Assembly (NCBI GenBank): GCA_922989275.2
Contig: OV277872.1
Coordinates: 25,746,119-25,810,118 of the forward strand
Source of the DNA: Gari tellinella
Taxonomy: Eukaryota; Mollusca; Bivalvia; Cardiida; Psammobiidae
DNA length: 64,000 nucleotides
Direction: 5' to 3'
In this document: positions 1-10,387 of the stretch, in pieces
Layout: every line of letters starts with the position of its first letter
Numbering within the stretch: position 1 is the stretch's first letter
The notes under the pieces: generated by a model
What the model saw: only the letters and a program-made list of their open reading frames with translations
The model's database searches: none
What the model was told of the DNA's origin: nothing
Made by a program: the position numbers and the translations under genes

Positions 1-3
1 GAG

Positions 4-698
4 TTCTGCTTGAGAGGTGGGTGTATTGTTTGTGTTACGTTTCCTGCTTGAGTCTTTCGTATTTATTTAAAGTAGTTTCCAAAATGGTTCAATATTCAAG
101 ATTTTACAGAAATGTGGTTGAGTTTGGCTTCTTTTCATTAGGAAAGTGTAATAGCTTTCCAGGTTCCGCATAACTGATCGTCTCTCACACAATTACCATT
201 CAAAACACGTATATTGGCATTTACGCAGGCTTTGAAAACATATAGGGACTACAAAATTATAATAACTGTACCATTTGATGTTATTTAATCATGCATGGTT
301 TAAGCTATTTGAAGAAATGTGTTACAAGCGAACTTATTGAAGAATCGGTACATGTATGCGTAACATCTGCAGCGACAATTACTGACGTTTTGTTTCGACG
401 TTTGCAGATTTATGTATTATACGTATACTGGACCACACATAATTCTATCCCGTTTAAACAAAACTAAATGCCAATAAAATGCAATGAAATTTACAGAATG
501 AAAATTGTTTGTAAATGTTACAAGGTGTGTATACATACATTAATATTTCTATCACATAAACGTGCATTATAGACATTCGTAAATATCGTTCGGTGTATGT
601 GTTTGTTATGGTATGGCTGTGTGTGTGTGTTCTGCTTTAGAGATGGGTGTATTGTTTGTGTTGCGTTTCCTGCTCGAGTCTTCTTTCGTATTTATTTG
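4..698. repeat. Direct repeat pair (~68 bp) and intervening non-coding DNA
   Basis: About 68 bp at 4-71 (GGTGGGTGTATTGTTTGTGT and flanks) recurs with few changes at 629-698. The roughly 560 bp between shows no ORF or known motif. Read as an old partial duplication. Confidence 0.5.
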
Positions 699-800
699 AA
701 TATATTTTATACTAATTTTTGAATCACCAAAACACTTTACTACTCCGCCGACTGTTAATCAGTTTAGAGAATCTAGCCAAACTTAGATCACCACTCGAGT

Positions 801-1362
801 TTCACAACAGCAGATGTTAAGTGCTTGTGTGGCGGCTGTAAAAAGTCGCCCCGTACTTCATTCTCAGTGTTGTTATACTCTTTGGTCCTTTGGAATCATT
901 GATTTCAGTGCATTTACAGTTGAAAGTTGAATTCCGCTTAAGCCGGTGCTAGGGGGCGTGAGCACTGTTGCATATTTCAGTATTGCTCATGAATAGACTC
1001 AATTAAACCGAGTCTGCAATTTTCAGTATTTGCTTTGTTTTCTGTGCTTTCAAAGGATCTCCCCTTATTCAGATTTTTTATAATTCACAACAGCAGATGT
1101 TAAGTGCTTGTGAAGCGGCTGTAAAAAGTCGCCCCGTACTTCATTCTCAGTGTTGTTATACTCTTTGGTCCTTTGGAATCATTGATGTCAGTGCATTTAC
1201 AGTTGAAAGTTGAATTCCGCTTAAGCCGGTGCTAGGGGGCGTGAGCACTGTTGCATATTTCAGTATTGCTCATGAACAGACTCAATTAAACCGAGTCTGC
1301 AATTTTCAGTATTTGCTTTGTTTTCTGTGCTTTCAAAGGATCTCCCCTTATTCAGATTTTTT
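801..1362 (+). repeat. Nearly identical tandem duplication, ~283-bp unit
   Basis: The unit beginning TTCACAACAGCAGATGTTAA occurs at 801 and again at 1084, running to about 1080 and 1362. By eye only a handful of substitutions separate the copies, so the duplication is recent or homogenised. The unit includes the string GACTCAATTAAACCGAGTCT, which is itself a short palindrome. No convincing ORF. Confidence 0.85.
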
Positions 1363-1589
1363 TTAAACATTTCCTAGCTTCCTAAACAATTCTCCCGAGC
1401 AGTCCCGCAAAGTCAGGCGTCACCATTATAATGACGTCATGTTGCAATAATGACGTAATTTTGAAAACGAAACTAAATGTCAATTTTTCATTTTCAGTCA
1501 ATAAGAACAATTTTAGATTAAATATTGATTTAAAATTTGAGTATGGTGTCAGCGAAGTCTTTTCACAACACATCTTGAAAACAAAAATA

Positions 1590-1897
1590 ACATGATGATG
1601 ATTTTCGTCTATCGCTAGGCGAAGATGCCCGTGGCTACTATATTGACAAGGTGCCATGTGACCGAATGTGGCTCGTCAGATCTATGTGTGCACGAAACGC
1701 TCTGCCACAGATGGAACACAAGTGGGATGGCTCAGTTGTAGGGGTACTGTCAGCCCTCTGTTTACGGATGGCACGTTTCCTCCGAGATTCTTCTACACGG
1801 GCTTTCTCATCTGCCTTTGCCCCAGCAGCTATTGAACTCCTCCAGGACGACCTGTTTTCTGCAAGTGACTCCCATGTGTCTATGCTGAGATACATGG
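1590..1897 (-). pseudogene. 3' tail of a non-LTR retrotransposon ORF (C2H2 end)
   Basis: The minus-strand frame from about 1897 to 1638 encodes a W-E-x-L-A-x-(N/D)-R-S-x-W-R-S block, a basic stretch and then a C2H2 finger: CSIC, twelve residues, H, three residues, H. The same order (SEHWEDLAADRSKWRS, basic stretch, CYTC finger) ends the larger RT ORF at 12933-14747, so this is a severely 5'-truncated relative. Downstream on the minus strand is an ATGATGATG-like tail near 1590, typical of the 3' end of such elements. No RT domain remains; not a host zinc-finger gene. Confidence 0.65.
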
Positions 1898-2194
1898 TAT
1901 TTGCCGATAATTTTCTGTCGTTCCTTTCGCTTGAAAAATCAATTCATTTCTTAGCACGTACCAACAATGCAATAAGGCCTTACCTGTGTCAGCAGCTGAA
2001 TAATTCATCAACATGATAAGAAATAATCCTTCCAGTACCGCCATCTTTAGCTAAATAAATTTTATGCAAATAAAAGCATTTATGACACAATTGCACACCA
2101 GTTCAGTTTGCTTAATGCCATAAGGCTTAGTATTAGAGTAACTTGTATACGCAGGGTTGCGTGGCCTGTTCAAGCAGGATTTCAGTGATCATCG

Positions 2195-2331
2195 TGATAT
2201 GAACATGCACTCGCATGTTTATCCTATCGGGTTCTGATGACGGCCTGATCTTAACATGCACCTGCGTCTTTATCCAATCGGATTCTTACAACGGTGTGAT
2301 TCTAACATGCACCTGCATGTTTATCCAATCA
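2195..2331. repeat. Three-copy minisatellite, 51-bp period
   Basis: AACATGCAC recurs at 2202, 2253 and 2304, each followed by a GCATGTTTATCC-like string and ATCGG. Diverged tandem units; no coding sense. Confidence 0.65.
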
Positions 2332-2530
2332 CATGCCGGTATTTTAAATCTGCAGCCACAACAGATGTTAGGCTTATCAGAGGCGCGTATTTGAAATCGC
2401 GCCCGACTAGCCATTATCGTTCGGAAAGTAACTAGGAAGGCACATTCATAAAGCTCCAACAAGTGTTTCCTCTGTAGGTAGTGCAGTTGAGTCATGTTTG
2501 CAGTTTTCATCAGTTTCAATTATATGTATT

Positions 2531-2560
2531 ACGGAGTAATAACAGCTGTTATTACTCCGT
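2531..2560. repeat. Perfect 30-bp palindrome
   Basis: ACGGAGTAATAACAG is followed directly by its exact reverse complement with no spacer. It lies in otherwise featureless AT-rich DNA (2332-2823). Confidence 0.8.
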
Positions 2561-2823
2561 GCATGTGTATAGTTTTTAATTTTCAGCGGCAGGTTTTGAC
2601 CAGATATGGAAAATTAGTTTTCCAGCAGAACTTTATCCTGGTGTGTTTTACATGTTATTTTGGTTTCTATTCAATGTATGGCATTTTTGAATCAATGCCC
2701 ACTTAACAATCAAAATAAATGTTTTGGTTTTCAATTTTCCATACAGAGTTCATTTCCCCCTTTTAATTGAAATGTAGATTATCACGTGAGCAGAAGTACA
2801 TAAATGCTCTTACCTCATGGCTG

Positions 2824-3075
2824 TTAACCCTTTCCCCATAGAAGCGACTGTTTGCTTCTTAAATTTATTCATCCGCTGAAGAAAATAGTTCCAGTTTATA
2901 CCCTCATGAACAATAACCATTACAAATATTTTATATAGTCTAGCAGGTTTTAGCTTAAAAGCAGGCTGAAAGTAAAGCAGAAAGTGCCTTAAGGCACATT
3001 CTGTTTATCTTTCAACCTGCTTTAAGTGGTCACCTGTCTTCAAAACTAGAAACAGGCTATGAGGTAAAGGGTTAA
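2824..3075. mobile_element. Foldback MITE, core B, TTAA-flanked
   Basis: Starts TTAACCCTTTCCCC and ends GGTAAAGGGTTAA, giving inverted CCCTTT-type ends with TTAA at 2824-2827 and 3072-3075, the target of piggyBac-like transposition. At 2952-3026 is the core B hairpin (CTTAAAAGCAGGCTGAAAG and its complement) with apex CCTTAAGG. Non-autonomous; no transposase. Confidence 0.7.
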
Positions 3076-3305
3076 GAAATTGTTTGCAAGCTAACCACCA
3101 AACAGTCATGCGCAGTGGTAGAGGTAACCTGCAGATAAAACATGCACGTTACATGTACATATCTACCTACCCTTCTGCCATAGTATCATTTCTTAACCCA
3201 TTTGCGCCCAGTGGACCCTCCCATGCTTTTATTTTGGATTACTCTATTTTTCTCTACGGGGAGCCTGGTCTAAATGATCATGTTCGTTTTGTTTTATATT
3301 GAACA

Positions 3306-3440
3306 GGGTTCCAGATAAGGGGGGGGGGGGGTAACTGAACAAATCCAGCATTTTCTCACTTATTTCAGCACCAAATCCTATAGTGTTACTACTCATTAGA
3401 ATCGTCTCTTTGTGTCTCAGAGTCTACCTTGTTTGCCTTT
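3306..3440. mobile_element. Truncated CAGGG-end foldback element (family C)
   Basis: CAGGGTTCCAGATAAGG followed by a poly-G run and the left hairpin arm CTCATTAGAATCGTCTC, matching the intact copy at 10686-10878. The right hairpin arm and terminal repeat are missing. Confidence 0.55.
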
Positions 3441-3689
3441 GTCCAATAATGTGGTTTAAAAAAAGTTATCCTTTGCGATTGGACTTAATTGATTACATTT
3501 TGTAGCTTTCTAAATGGAAGGTTCGTCAATACTTATTGTTTAAACAGTTACCCGGCATTTTATCAGGATCTAAACGATTTGCCAATTATTATCCAGTTGT
3601 TATCGACAGTTGAAGACTAAGTCTATATTAACAACAATATGTACATTCTGGTCCTGTGTGGGTGTGCCAAGCTACATCTCTAGACCGTG

Positions 3690-4270
3690 CGACAGCAAGA
3701 AAGACAGAGACAGAGAGACAGGCAGGAGAGCGACAGAAATACAGAGAAGAGAGAGAGGAGATAGACAGAGATGGGAGCGAAATGGAGAGAGGGCGAAACA
3801 AAGACTGACAGGGGAGCGGTTAGAGGGACGGACTGCATGACAGACAAATAGAGACGGGGTCAGAGAAACACAGAGGCAGAAACAGACGTCAGAGGCAACA
3901 GAGAAAAACAAAGAGAGAGAGACTGAGACACATGCACACAGACACACACACATTCACATATTGACAGATAGGAGAAAACAGAGAGATCGAGAAATAGACA
4001 AGGAGATCGAGAAACAGACAGATAAACTCTTCAACAGAGAGTACAGAGGCAGATACATGTATATAGACGTCAGATGCAAACAGAAAAAAAAGAGAAATAC
4101 ATACATACACACAGAGAGATACACAGACACACACGCGCATAGAAAGAGACAGACAGACAGACAAACAGACAGACATGCAGAGTGAGGCAGGGGCATGTAT
4201 TTAAAAAAGAGAGACACAGAGAGACAGAGACAGACAGAGAGCAACAAAACAGACATACACACGCACACAT
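3690..4270 (+). repeat. ~580-bp purine-rich GA/CA simple-sequence tract
   Basis: The plus strand is built almost wholly from AGACAGAGAGACA-like, CACACA and GAGAGA steps with few pyrimidines other than C in CA steps. The several ORFs seen here are low-complexity artefacts of the repeat (Cys/Ser/Leu-Val on one strand, Arg/Thr/Asp on the other), not genes. Confidence 0.85.
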
Positions 4271-4547
4271 ACATACAAATTCTGCTTTACTTCAGCTTGC
4301 TTTCAGTAGTCACCTGTCTTCAATAATAGAAGCAGTTTAAAGGGATAAGAGGTTAAAACGAACGTATGGCAAACGCTTTTCCGTAAATTGTTGACCATTA
4401 ATTGCTTTTAATTGATGAGTTGTAAAATACTTTGGGGTGCTGATGAGAAGTCGTGTTTCTTGGCGTATGATCTGGTTCCATACTGTTTGCAACTGGAAGC
4501 AGTGTTCGTGAAAACGGCTAACAAAGCACGTTTGTTTGGAAAGGACA

Positions 4548-4796
4548 GGGGCCCGTTTCATAAAACTTCGTACGACAAAAACGATCGTAAGTCAAAACTT
4601 TGAAATACATTTAATTTCTGATTTCTCTATCTAATCCTGTCTTGTGACATCTCTTTCGAACCGTCTTTTCAAGACGGTTCCAAATAGATGTCACAAGACA
4701 GAATTAGATGGAGAAATAAATACTAATTGAGATTTTTATAATCTGACTTACGATAACATAAATGTTGTCGTACGAAGTTTTATGAAACGGGCCCCA
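4548..4796. mobile_element. Foldback element, GGGGCCCGTTTCAT termini (family E)
   Basis: Terminal inverted repeats GGGGCCCGTTTCATAAAACT at both ends, then TCGTACGAC. Inside is a second, central palindrome: TCTAATCCTGTCTTGTGACA... facing its complement. Two more copies at about 10112-10350 and 12652-12890. No target duplication could be assigned. Confidence 0.75.
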
Positions 4797-4987
4797 GCTT
4801 TTTACGACTTCTCCATGCCACAATACACAAGTATGTTGCGAATCAAATGATGTAAATAGGGGCAAACATGATATCAGAGGTTCAGTTCTCCCTCTCCACA
4901 ACGACATCCAATGGGAGACACATATTGTGTGTGTTGTCCGGAGAGAGTCGTTATAGGGAGAGAAAATAACACTTGGCTTACATTTAT

Positions 4988-5050
4988 AAACAGCTTGAAT
5001 CCAGAAAAGACGCCGCGTATCGCGGCGTGGTTTCTGGATTCAATCTGTTT
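4988..5050. repeat. Core A hairpin, GAATCCAGA variant
   Basis: AAACAGCTTGAATCCAGAAA-GACGCCGCG facing CGCGGCG and TTCTGGATTCAATCTGTTT. Stem mostly paired although the upper sequence differs from the common GGATCCTGATC form. Confidence 0.75.
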
Positions 5051-5485
5051 ATCACTCGTCTTCATATTTATTCTATCAAAATGTCCACTTATATGTAACT
5101 TTGAGAATAATATACACGGCGTCTAATCGGGATACTGTTAGACACTCATTACGATGTAAATTTTGCAAATTAACAAAAACAAACAACAACAAAATAACAA
5201 AAAAAAAGAAAACGCGAGAACTAAAAGCAGATGACAATTGTTTAAAGCTGATGACGTCATGACGGTGAACGGGTTAATATATTTTCTGTTATGAAATTGT
5301 GATTATTCACTTTTGACAATTATTGCAGACGACATAATCTATTGTATATTATGATAATTACGAAACGTGTTAAACACGTTCACCGTCATGACGTCGTCTG
5401 CATTAAACAATAATTATTGTCGTCTGCTTGTTTTTCTAAAACTGAAGTTTGAGGTTTTCGACTTACGCAATAAATAAATGAGTAA

Positions 5486-5550
5486 CAAACAGTAAGGATC
5501 CTGATCAGACGCCGCGTCAAGCGGCGTCTGATCAGGATCCGAACTATTTG
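5486..5550. repeat. Core A hairpin
   Basis: CAAACAGTAAGGATCCTGAT-CAGACGCCGCG facing its complement; a few outer mismatches. Flanking TGACGTCAT-containing DNA at 5250-5400 recurs around other core A hairpins. Confidence 0.8.
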
Positions 5551-6235
5551 CCAATAATCACTGTGCATGGAGTAAGACAGAGAAGGGGTTATTGTTAAAC
5601 ACACGTGATAAACAGAGAATGATTCACAAATGTTAAATTTAGCCGGAAGTTAATTTTAGATTTGGTGAAGGAAATAAAGTGGTGAGAAATTTAAAGTTTC
5701 TAAATTAGAAAAAATCTACACCAGAGAAGTGACAACACATGTTGATGTTACAGTTTACCTAAATGATATGGTACGTAGAACTTATTATATTTCATTTTAT
5801 TTTCAGCAGGGATGTTACAGTCGTATATATGCAGTAAAAAGCAATAAACGTGTAGTTATATTGTACCGGGTTTTAATCAATAGCTTAAATAAAAAATCAT
5901 TATACTTTCCCAAAAAAAAGAGGTTATGTTAGAATTTCTAAATCTTTAGAAGCCATGTTGGGGCCATATCAGATGCTGTTCAGCCCGGTGTCTGACCAGG
6001 CAAAACACTTTATGTGCCGCTCAGATTAAAACGAATCGTCAATATCAACGATGAATTGCCATTTTCTCCATTTTATTTATTTGTGTTTGCCGTTCGTTTC
6101 GTTAAACTCTTTCCCTGTCAAGTTTTATCGTCTGCTTTAACCGCCAAATTATCGTCTGCAATGATAGTGTCGTCTGCAATATTTTGTCAAGTCAGATTTC
6201 GAACATTTTCACTGAAGAAATATTGATACGAGTGT

Positions 6236-6300
6236 CAAACAGTTTGGATCCTGATCAGACGCCGTGTCACGCGGCGTTTGATCAGGATCCAAACTGTTTG
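6236..6300. repeat. Core A hairpin
   Basis: CAAACAGTTTGGATCCTGAT-CAGACGCCG with complement ending ATCAGGATCCAAACTGTTTG. Flanked by AGAAATATTGATACGAGTGT, a side sequence seen next to other copies. Confidence 0.85.
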
Positions 6301-6762
6301 CAAAGTCGCCTGTCGGCGCCGTTTGCAGCGAAATAGTTAAAGAGGAACAATACTGTTTCCTCCATTGTTATGCGCGAGCTTCATCAAAATATCGGTTGAT
6401 TTCCTTATTCAAGGAGTGGCTGAAATACTTACACCAAAAATGTGGAAAGAATACGACAACGTTTTGTTTACATTGTGACAACTGTTTATGTTACATAGCA
6501 AGACCTTTGATTAGACTTGCAAACTTCCTTGCTAAGAGTTTCCATTTCTCAAAAACAAATACATGTATATGTATAGTATACTGATTTAATTATTATTACC
6601 TGTTAAAGTACATGTAAATCTATACTACACTTTGAAAAGTACTTAATATTTAGACAATGTATACATGTATTTCAAAACAATATACCCGTTTGTTAATTTA
6701 CTGTAAACAAAGTTTTTATCAACCCCTTCTGTGCCGTTCTCCGAGTACAATGATTATTTGCA

Positions 6763-6850
6763 AACAGTTTGAATCCTGATCAGACGACTCGGGTAGTCTA
6801 GCGAGCTACTTACGCTTGCGCAAGCTTTTGCGTAACTTAACATTGGGCGT
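6763..6850. repeat. Broken core A arm joined to a different inverted repeat
   Basis: The left arm GCAAACAGTTTGAATCCTGA-TCAGACGA is present, but instead of its complement the sequence runs into GTAGTCTAGCGAGCTACTTA and a CTTGCGCAAG palindrome. A recombined or interrupted copy. Confidence 0.45.
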
Positions 6851-7035
6851 TTTACTAATATTTTGCAAGACTCAAAATTTTGACACCTAATACGAAATTG
6901 CATTAGTAAAATTACTTCAAATTGAATTTAAAAAAGAAGCGCAGACGATAATTGTTATAATCAGATGACGGCATGGCAGTGAAGGGATTGAATCGCACGA
7001 GTGAATTTGGCTATAAACTCGGTAAGCACGACTGA

Positions 7036-7288
7036 TTAACCCTTTCCCTTATAGAAGCGACTTTTAGCGCATTCATTTTATTCATCCGCTGCAGAAAATA
7101 GTTCCAAATTATACCGTAATGAATATATGTCATATTTAATACTTTCCTTATTCTAGCAGTATATAGCTTAAAGCAGGCTAAAAGTAAAGCAGAATGCGCA
7201 TTAGGGCGCATTCTGCTTTACTTTCAGCCTGCTTTAAGTAGTCACATATCTTCAATACTAGAAATAATGCTATCAGGTAAAGGGTTGA
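7036..7288. mobile_element. Foldback MITE, core B, TTAA-type
   Basis: TTAACCCTTTCCC at the left and GGTAAAGGGTTGA at the right (one change from TTAA). Core B hairpin at 7166-7239 with an AATGCGC apex arm. Interior side sequences (ATTCATCCGCTG, TTCTAGCAG) match the copies at 2824, 8042 and 29112. Confidence 0.7.
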
Positions 7289-7500
7289 ACATGTACGGAT
7301 CCACACTGTTTCATTATTCATGCTGAAATTGTTTTTCAACCATTGAAGTCGGTATTGATTGATATAGAGATAGTGTAACTTATTATCCCATATGACGCTG
7401 AATTGTCGTATGCTTTAAATATATCGTCTGCAAAAACAAATGAAAACACATGTACTTTTATAAACATTTCAAACTGTATAAAAGGGTTGAAAATGAATGA

Positions 7501-7565
7501 CAAACAGTTTGGATCCAGATCAGACGCCGCGTTACGCGGCGTCTGATCTAGATCCAAACTGTTTA
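7501..7565. repeat. Core A hairpin, almost perfect
   Basis: CAAACAGTTTGGATCCAGAT-CAGACGCCGCG opposite CGCGGCGTCTGATCT-AGATCCAAACTGTTTG; a long, nearly mismatch-free stem. Confidence 0.9.
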
Positions 7566-7649
7566 CAAATGTTAGCCAAGTCACGCTTAACATGATAATG
7601 TTTAAAACATACCTAACAGTGCGTATCCAAAAACGTGTTGAGCCTTCAT

Positions 7650-7861
7650 TTAACCCTTTACTGCTGCAATATCGTCTGCTTAAAATTGTCGTCTGCTTGT
7701 TTTTCTTCTAACAAAATACATACTGCACATTTTGTCAGAAGAAACATAAAGGCGATTGACAAACAGTTTGAATTCAGATCAGACGTCGCGTTACTGTTAT
7801 TATCTGGACTCAAATTGTTTGTAAAGGTAACCCACGTCGTGCTCAGCACTCAGAGGGTTAC
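7650..7861. mobile_element. Foldback MITE with damaged core A, TTAA-type ends
   Basis: TTAACCCTTTACTG at the left, CAGAGGGTTAC at the right. The central left arm CAAACAGTTTGAATTCAGAT is intact, but the right arm has lost GCGGCGTCTG, leaving only GACTCAAATTGTTTG. A useful decayed reference copy. Confidence 0.6.
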
Positions 7862-8041
7862 ATCCGGGTATATCCATCACGGAGTAAGTTTCTTGCCGTT
7901 CGCAAAAAATGTCGTCTGCAGCAGTTCAAAGAATCCAAAGTCAGAAAATATCAGCAGAGTAGCAAATGTTAGTAGATCTTTATTCGTGTTGGTTTTAACA
8001 TGGATCTTTGATATTGGGAACGCGAATTTATAATCGAAACA

Positions 8042-8292
8042 TTAACCCTTTACCCTATAATCTGTTTCTGGTTTTGAAGACAGATCACCACTTAAAGCAG
8101 GTTGAAAGTAAAGCAGAATGCGCCTTTAGGCGCATTCTACTTTACTTTCAACCTGTTTTAAGCTATTATCTGCTAGGACTTAGAAAACATTTCTTATGGT
8201 ATATTTTCATGACTGTAAAAAGTTGAACTATTTTTTTCAGCGGAGGAATCAATTAAATGTGCTAAAGGCGCTTCTATGAGGGGAAGAGTTAA
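8042..8292. mobile_element. Foldback MITE, core B, TTAA-flanked
   Basis: TTAACCCTTTACCC at 8042 and GGGGAAGAGTTAA ending at 8292. Core B hairpin at 8091-8162 (CTTAAAGCAGGTTGAAAGTA). Lies about 600 bp upstream of the first receptor ATG. Confidence 0.7.
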
Positions 8293-8659
8293 AGCACGGC
8301 GAATGACCAAAACTAAATGACATGTGTTGTATAATTATGTGTAAATTTTCTGAACTGTTTAAACATACAAACAGTCATGAAAAAGTATGTGTCATCTAAC
8401 TAGGCTTCTGTTGACTTTGAAAATGAAAACAAAAAGCAAGACCTTTCTCTCTTCGTGCATTTAAACAATATTAACGATGTCAGTTCTAAAGCTCTTTACA
8501 TCGCGACCGATCATTCAAAACCAACTGTTTGACCAACCAACTTTTATTTACATATGCATACGTCCCAAGGATAGTAAAAAACATTAGCATTATACTTATA
8601 ACTCAAAGTAACATTGAACACAGTAAACAATATGAGGGGAAACGGCTAGACATAGTTTT

Positions 8660-8803
8660 ATACCAGGGCTACAGATAAGAGGTAATAAACTGAACAAATC
8701 CCAACATTTCATACAAATTTCAGCATCAAATCCCTTAGTGTGACCACTTATCCGAATCGTCTCAAAGAGACGATTCTAATGAGAAGTGACATCACAGGGT
8801 TAA
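8660..8803. mobile_element. Truncated CAGGG-end foldback element (family C)
   Basis: CAGGGCTACAGATAAGAGG, then ATCGTCTCAAAGAGACGAT as central hairpin, then GTGACATCACAGGGTTAA. Related to the intact copy at 10686-10878 but lacking one terminus. It sits between a conserved upstream block (8484-8510) and the splice acceptor of receptor 1. Confidence 0.6.
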
Positions 8804-8832
8804 ATGTAGAAATAAAGTTTTGTTTTGCATTA

Positions 8833-8867
8833 CTTCCCCTACTCACCTTTTCTCTTGTGTATTTCAG
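8833..8867 (+). promoter_or_regulatory. Probable 3' splice acceptor upstream of receptor 1
   Basis: A pyrimidine-rich run (CTTCCCCTACTCACCTTTTC...) ends in TATTTCAG at 8867, 23 bp before the chosen ATG. The other two paralogues also have a TTTNCAG-type acceptor just before the ATG, so the coding exon probably follows a spliced 5' UTR exon. Confidence 0.6.
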
Positions 8868-8890
8868 TTAAGAAGACCATTGTTGACACA

Positions 8891-10105
8891 ATGGATGGCA
8901 ACGCTTCCGACTCTACAGAGGATCTCCTGGCGGAAACACACAGGATGTACCTCATGGCATACCTGCCTATCATTGTAATAATGTGTATTACAACCACGTT
9001 GGGGATCGTTGGAAACATTTTCACCTTGCTATTCTACAGCTCACAAGTTAGAAGGACATCCACAATTGTGTTCATAATTGGTTTGGCCGCCTTGGATCTA
9101 ATTGTTTGTTTCATGGCAATTACGACAATAGTTGACATGTCAGTGAATGTTTATTTCAAAGGACCAGGCTTATGTAAAGCCATGTATTTCTTTGATCATT
9201 GGACAGTCGTATCATCTGTGTTAGTACTGTTTATCATATCCATTGATCGTTACCGAAAGATATGTCGTCCTTTCGGAAGACAGTTTCAGATTAAGACAGC
9301 ATTTATAACTATTTTTATTCTAATAGGGATTTCATTTGTCTTTGCGATTCCAACATTGTTTATATATGATATTTTGACCCTCAAACTCACGGCTCCAAAT
9401 GGGGATCACGTGTACGGAAATTATTGTACCAATCCAGACAAACCAGAACTAAAAGCGCTCGTGACGACGGCACATGTTTTCGACTGTGTCATGATAATAT
9501 CTGTCTTGGTCACATTCTTGGTGACATATGGAACAATATGGAGAGTTCTTAGAAAGCACAAAAAAGAAGTTGGACAGCGTATATCCGGCGCATTATCATC
9601 CGCGGAGGAGTCGACATCAGAGAGATCCGTAGAGGCGGATATGAGTCAGGATAAATCAGCCAATCGCAATTCAACTGAGGTTTCACCAAACAGTGATCAA
9701 GTGGAAACCCGTACTTCTTCATCTTATGGAAACTTTCTAACAGTGCCGACGCATCATAGAATATCATCATCTTCTGATGAAACACACGTAATAAAAAAGC
9801 AAGATAATCGTGCGAATCCAAGCCGCAGTGAAAGGAACATTACATTCATGATGTTAGCTGTGTCTGTGGGGTATGCTTGCTGTTTCACTCCGTACTTTAT
9901 CGTTAGTGGGATAAGGATCTTTACACCTGCAGGAGAAGCAGAAATGAGAGCCTGGATTCAGTTCTTACTCCGCAGTCCTTTCTTCAACAGTGTGATCAAT
10001 CCGATCATTTTCTGCTATTTCAATCCCCAATTTAGAAGATACATTAAAGAAAGAACTACCAGCTGTTCGCACGGGAAGTTTATGGTCAACTCAACTAACT
10101 TGTAA
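8891..10105 (+). CDS. Class A G-protein-coupled receptor, paralogue 1
   Basis: A 404-residue seven-transmembrane receptor of the rhodopsin class, expected in the plasma membrane; ligand unknown. Landmarks: N-glycosylation sequon NAS at residue 4; TM1 GIVGNIF (N42); TM2 LAALD (D69); TM3 Cys95 and DRY 119-121; extracellular loop 2 Cys179, partner for Cys95; a Ser/Thr-rich third intracellular loop of about 90 residues; TM6 CFTP (331-334) where CWxP is usual; TM7 NPIIF (370-374) where NPxxY is usual; helix 8 NPQFRRYI. TM4 lacks the usual Trp. An ATG 66 bp upstream (8825) is in frame, but MDGN is shared with the two paralogues, and an acceptor at 8867 would remove the upstream codons. The fold resembles peptide-receptor-like orphans; I cannot assign a ligand family. 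Confidence 0.93.
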   Translation: MDGNASDSTEDLLAETHRMYLMAYLPIIVIMCITTTLGIVGNIFTLLFYSSQVRRTSTIVFIIGLAALDLIVCFMAITTIVDMSVNVYFKGPGLCKAMYFFDHWTVVSSVLVLFIISIDRYRKICRPFGRQFQIKTAFITIFILIGISFVFAIPTLFIYDILTLKLTAPNGDHVYGNYCTNPDKPELKALVTTAHVFDCVMIISVLVTFLVTYGTIWRVLRKHKKEVGQRISGALSSAEESTSERSVEADMSQDKSANRNSTEVSPNSDQVETRTSSSYGNFLTVPTHHRISSSSDETHVIKKQDNRANPSRSERNITFMMLAVSVGYACCFTPYFIVSGIRIFTPAGEAEMRAWIQFLLRSPFFNSVINPIIFCYFNPQFRRYIKERTTSCSHGKFMVNSTNL

Positions 10106-10111
10106 AAGCCT

Positions 10112-10350
10112 TGGACCCGTCATACAAAACGTCGTACGACAAAAACGTTCGTAAATAAAAACTTTAAAATACGTCTTATTTCTGATTTCTCTATCTAATC
10201 CTGTCTTATAATATCTCTTTGGAATCGTCTTTTCAAGGCGATTTCAAAGAGATGTCAAATGACAGGATTAGATTGAGAAATAAATAATAATTGAGAATTT
10301 AAAATCTGACTTACGACATTTGTCGTACGATCTTTCGTAAGACAGACTTC
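10112..10350. mobile_element. Foldback element (family E) at the receptor 1 3' end
   Basis: ACCCGTCATACAAAACGTCG TACGACAAAAACG at the left is mirrored by GTCGTACGATCTTTCGTAAG at the right, with the central TCTAATCCTGTCTTATAATA palindrome. It begins only about 10 bp after the stop codon, so it is probably transcribed as 3' UTR; AATAAA at 10154-10159 lies inside it. Confidence 0.7.
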
Positions 10351-10387
10351 TTATTTCTACTGAACTGAATTCCGTTATTCTTACAGC

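Noticed and set aside
1651..2016. 121-residue plus-strand ORF
   Set aside because: Its first two thirds are the antisense of the LINE C2H2 tail; no independent support.
3672..4274. Several overlapping ORFs rich in Cys, Val, Ser and Leu
   Set aside because: They lie wholly within the GA/CA simple-sequence tract and are its translation.
7635..8033. 132-residue plus-strand ORF
   Set aside because: Covers a core A element; similar frames recur at other copies with stops.
8825..8890. In-frame upstream ATG adding 22 residues to receptor 1
   Set aside because: The extension includes a splice-acceptor-like TATTTCAG and is absent from both paralogues.
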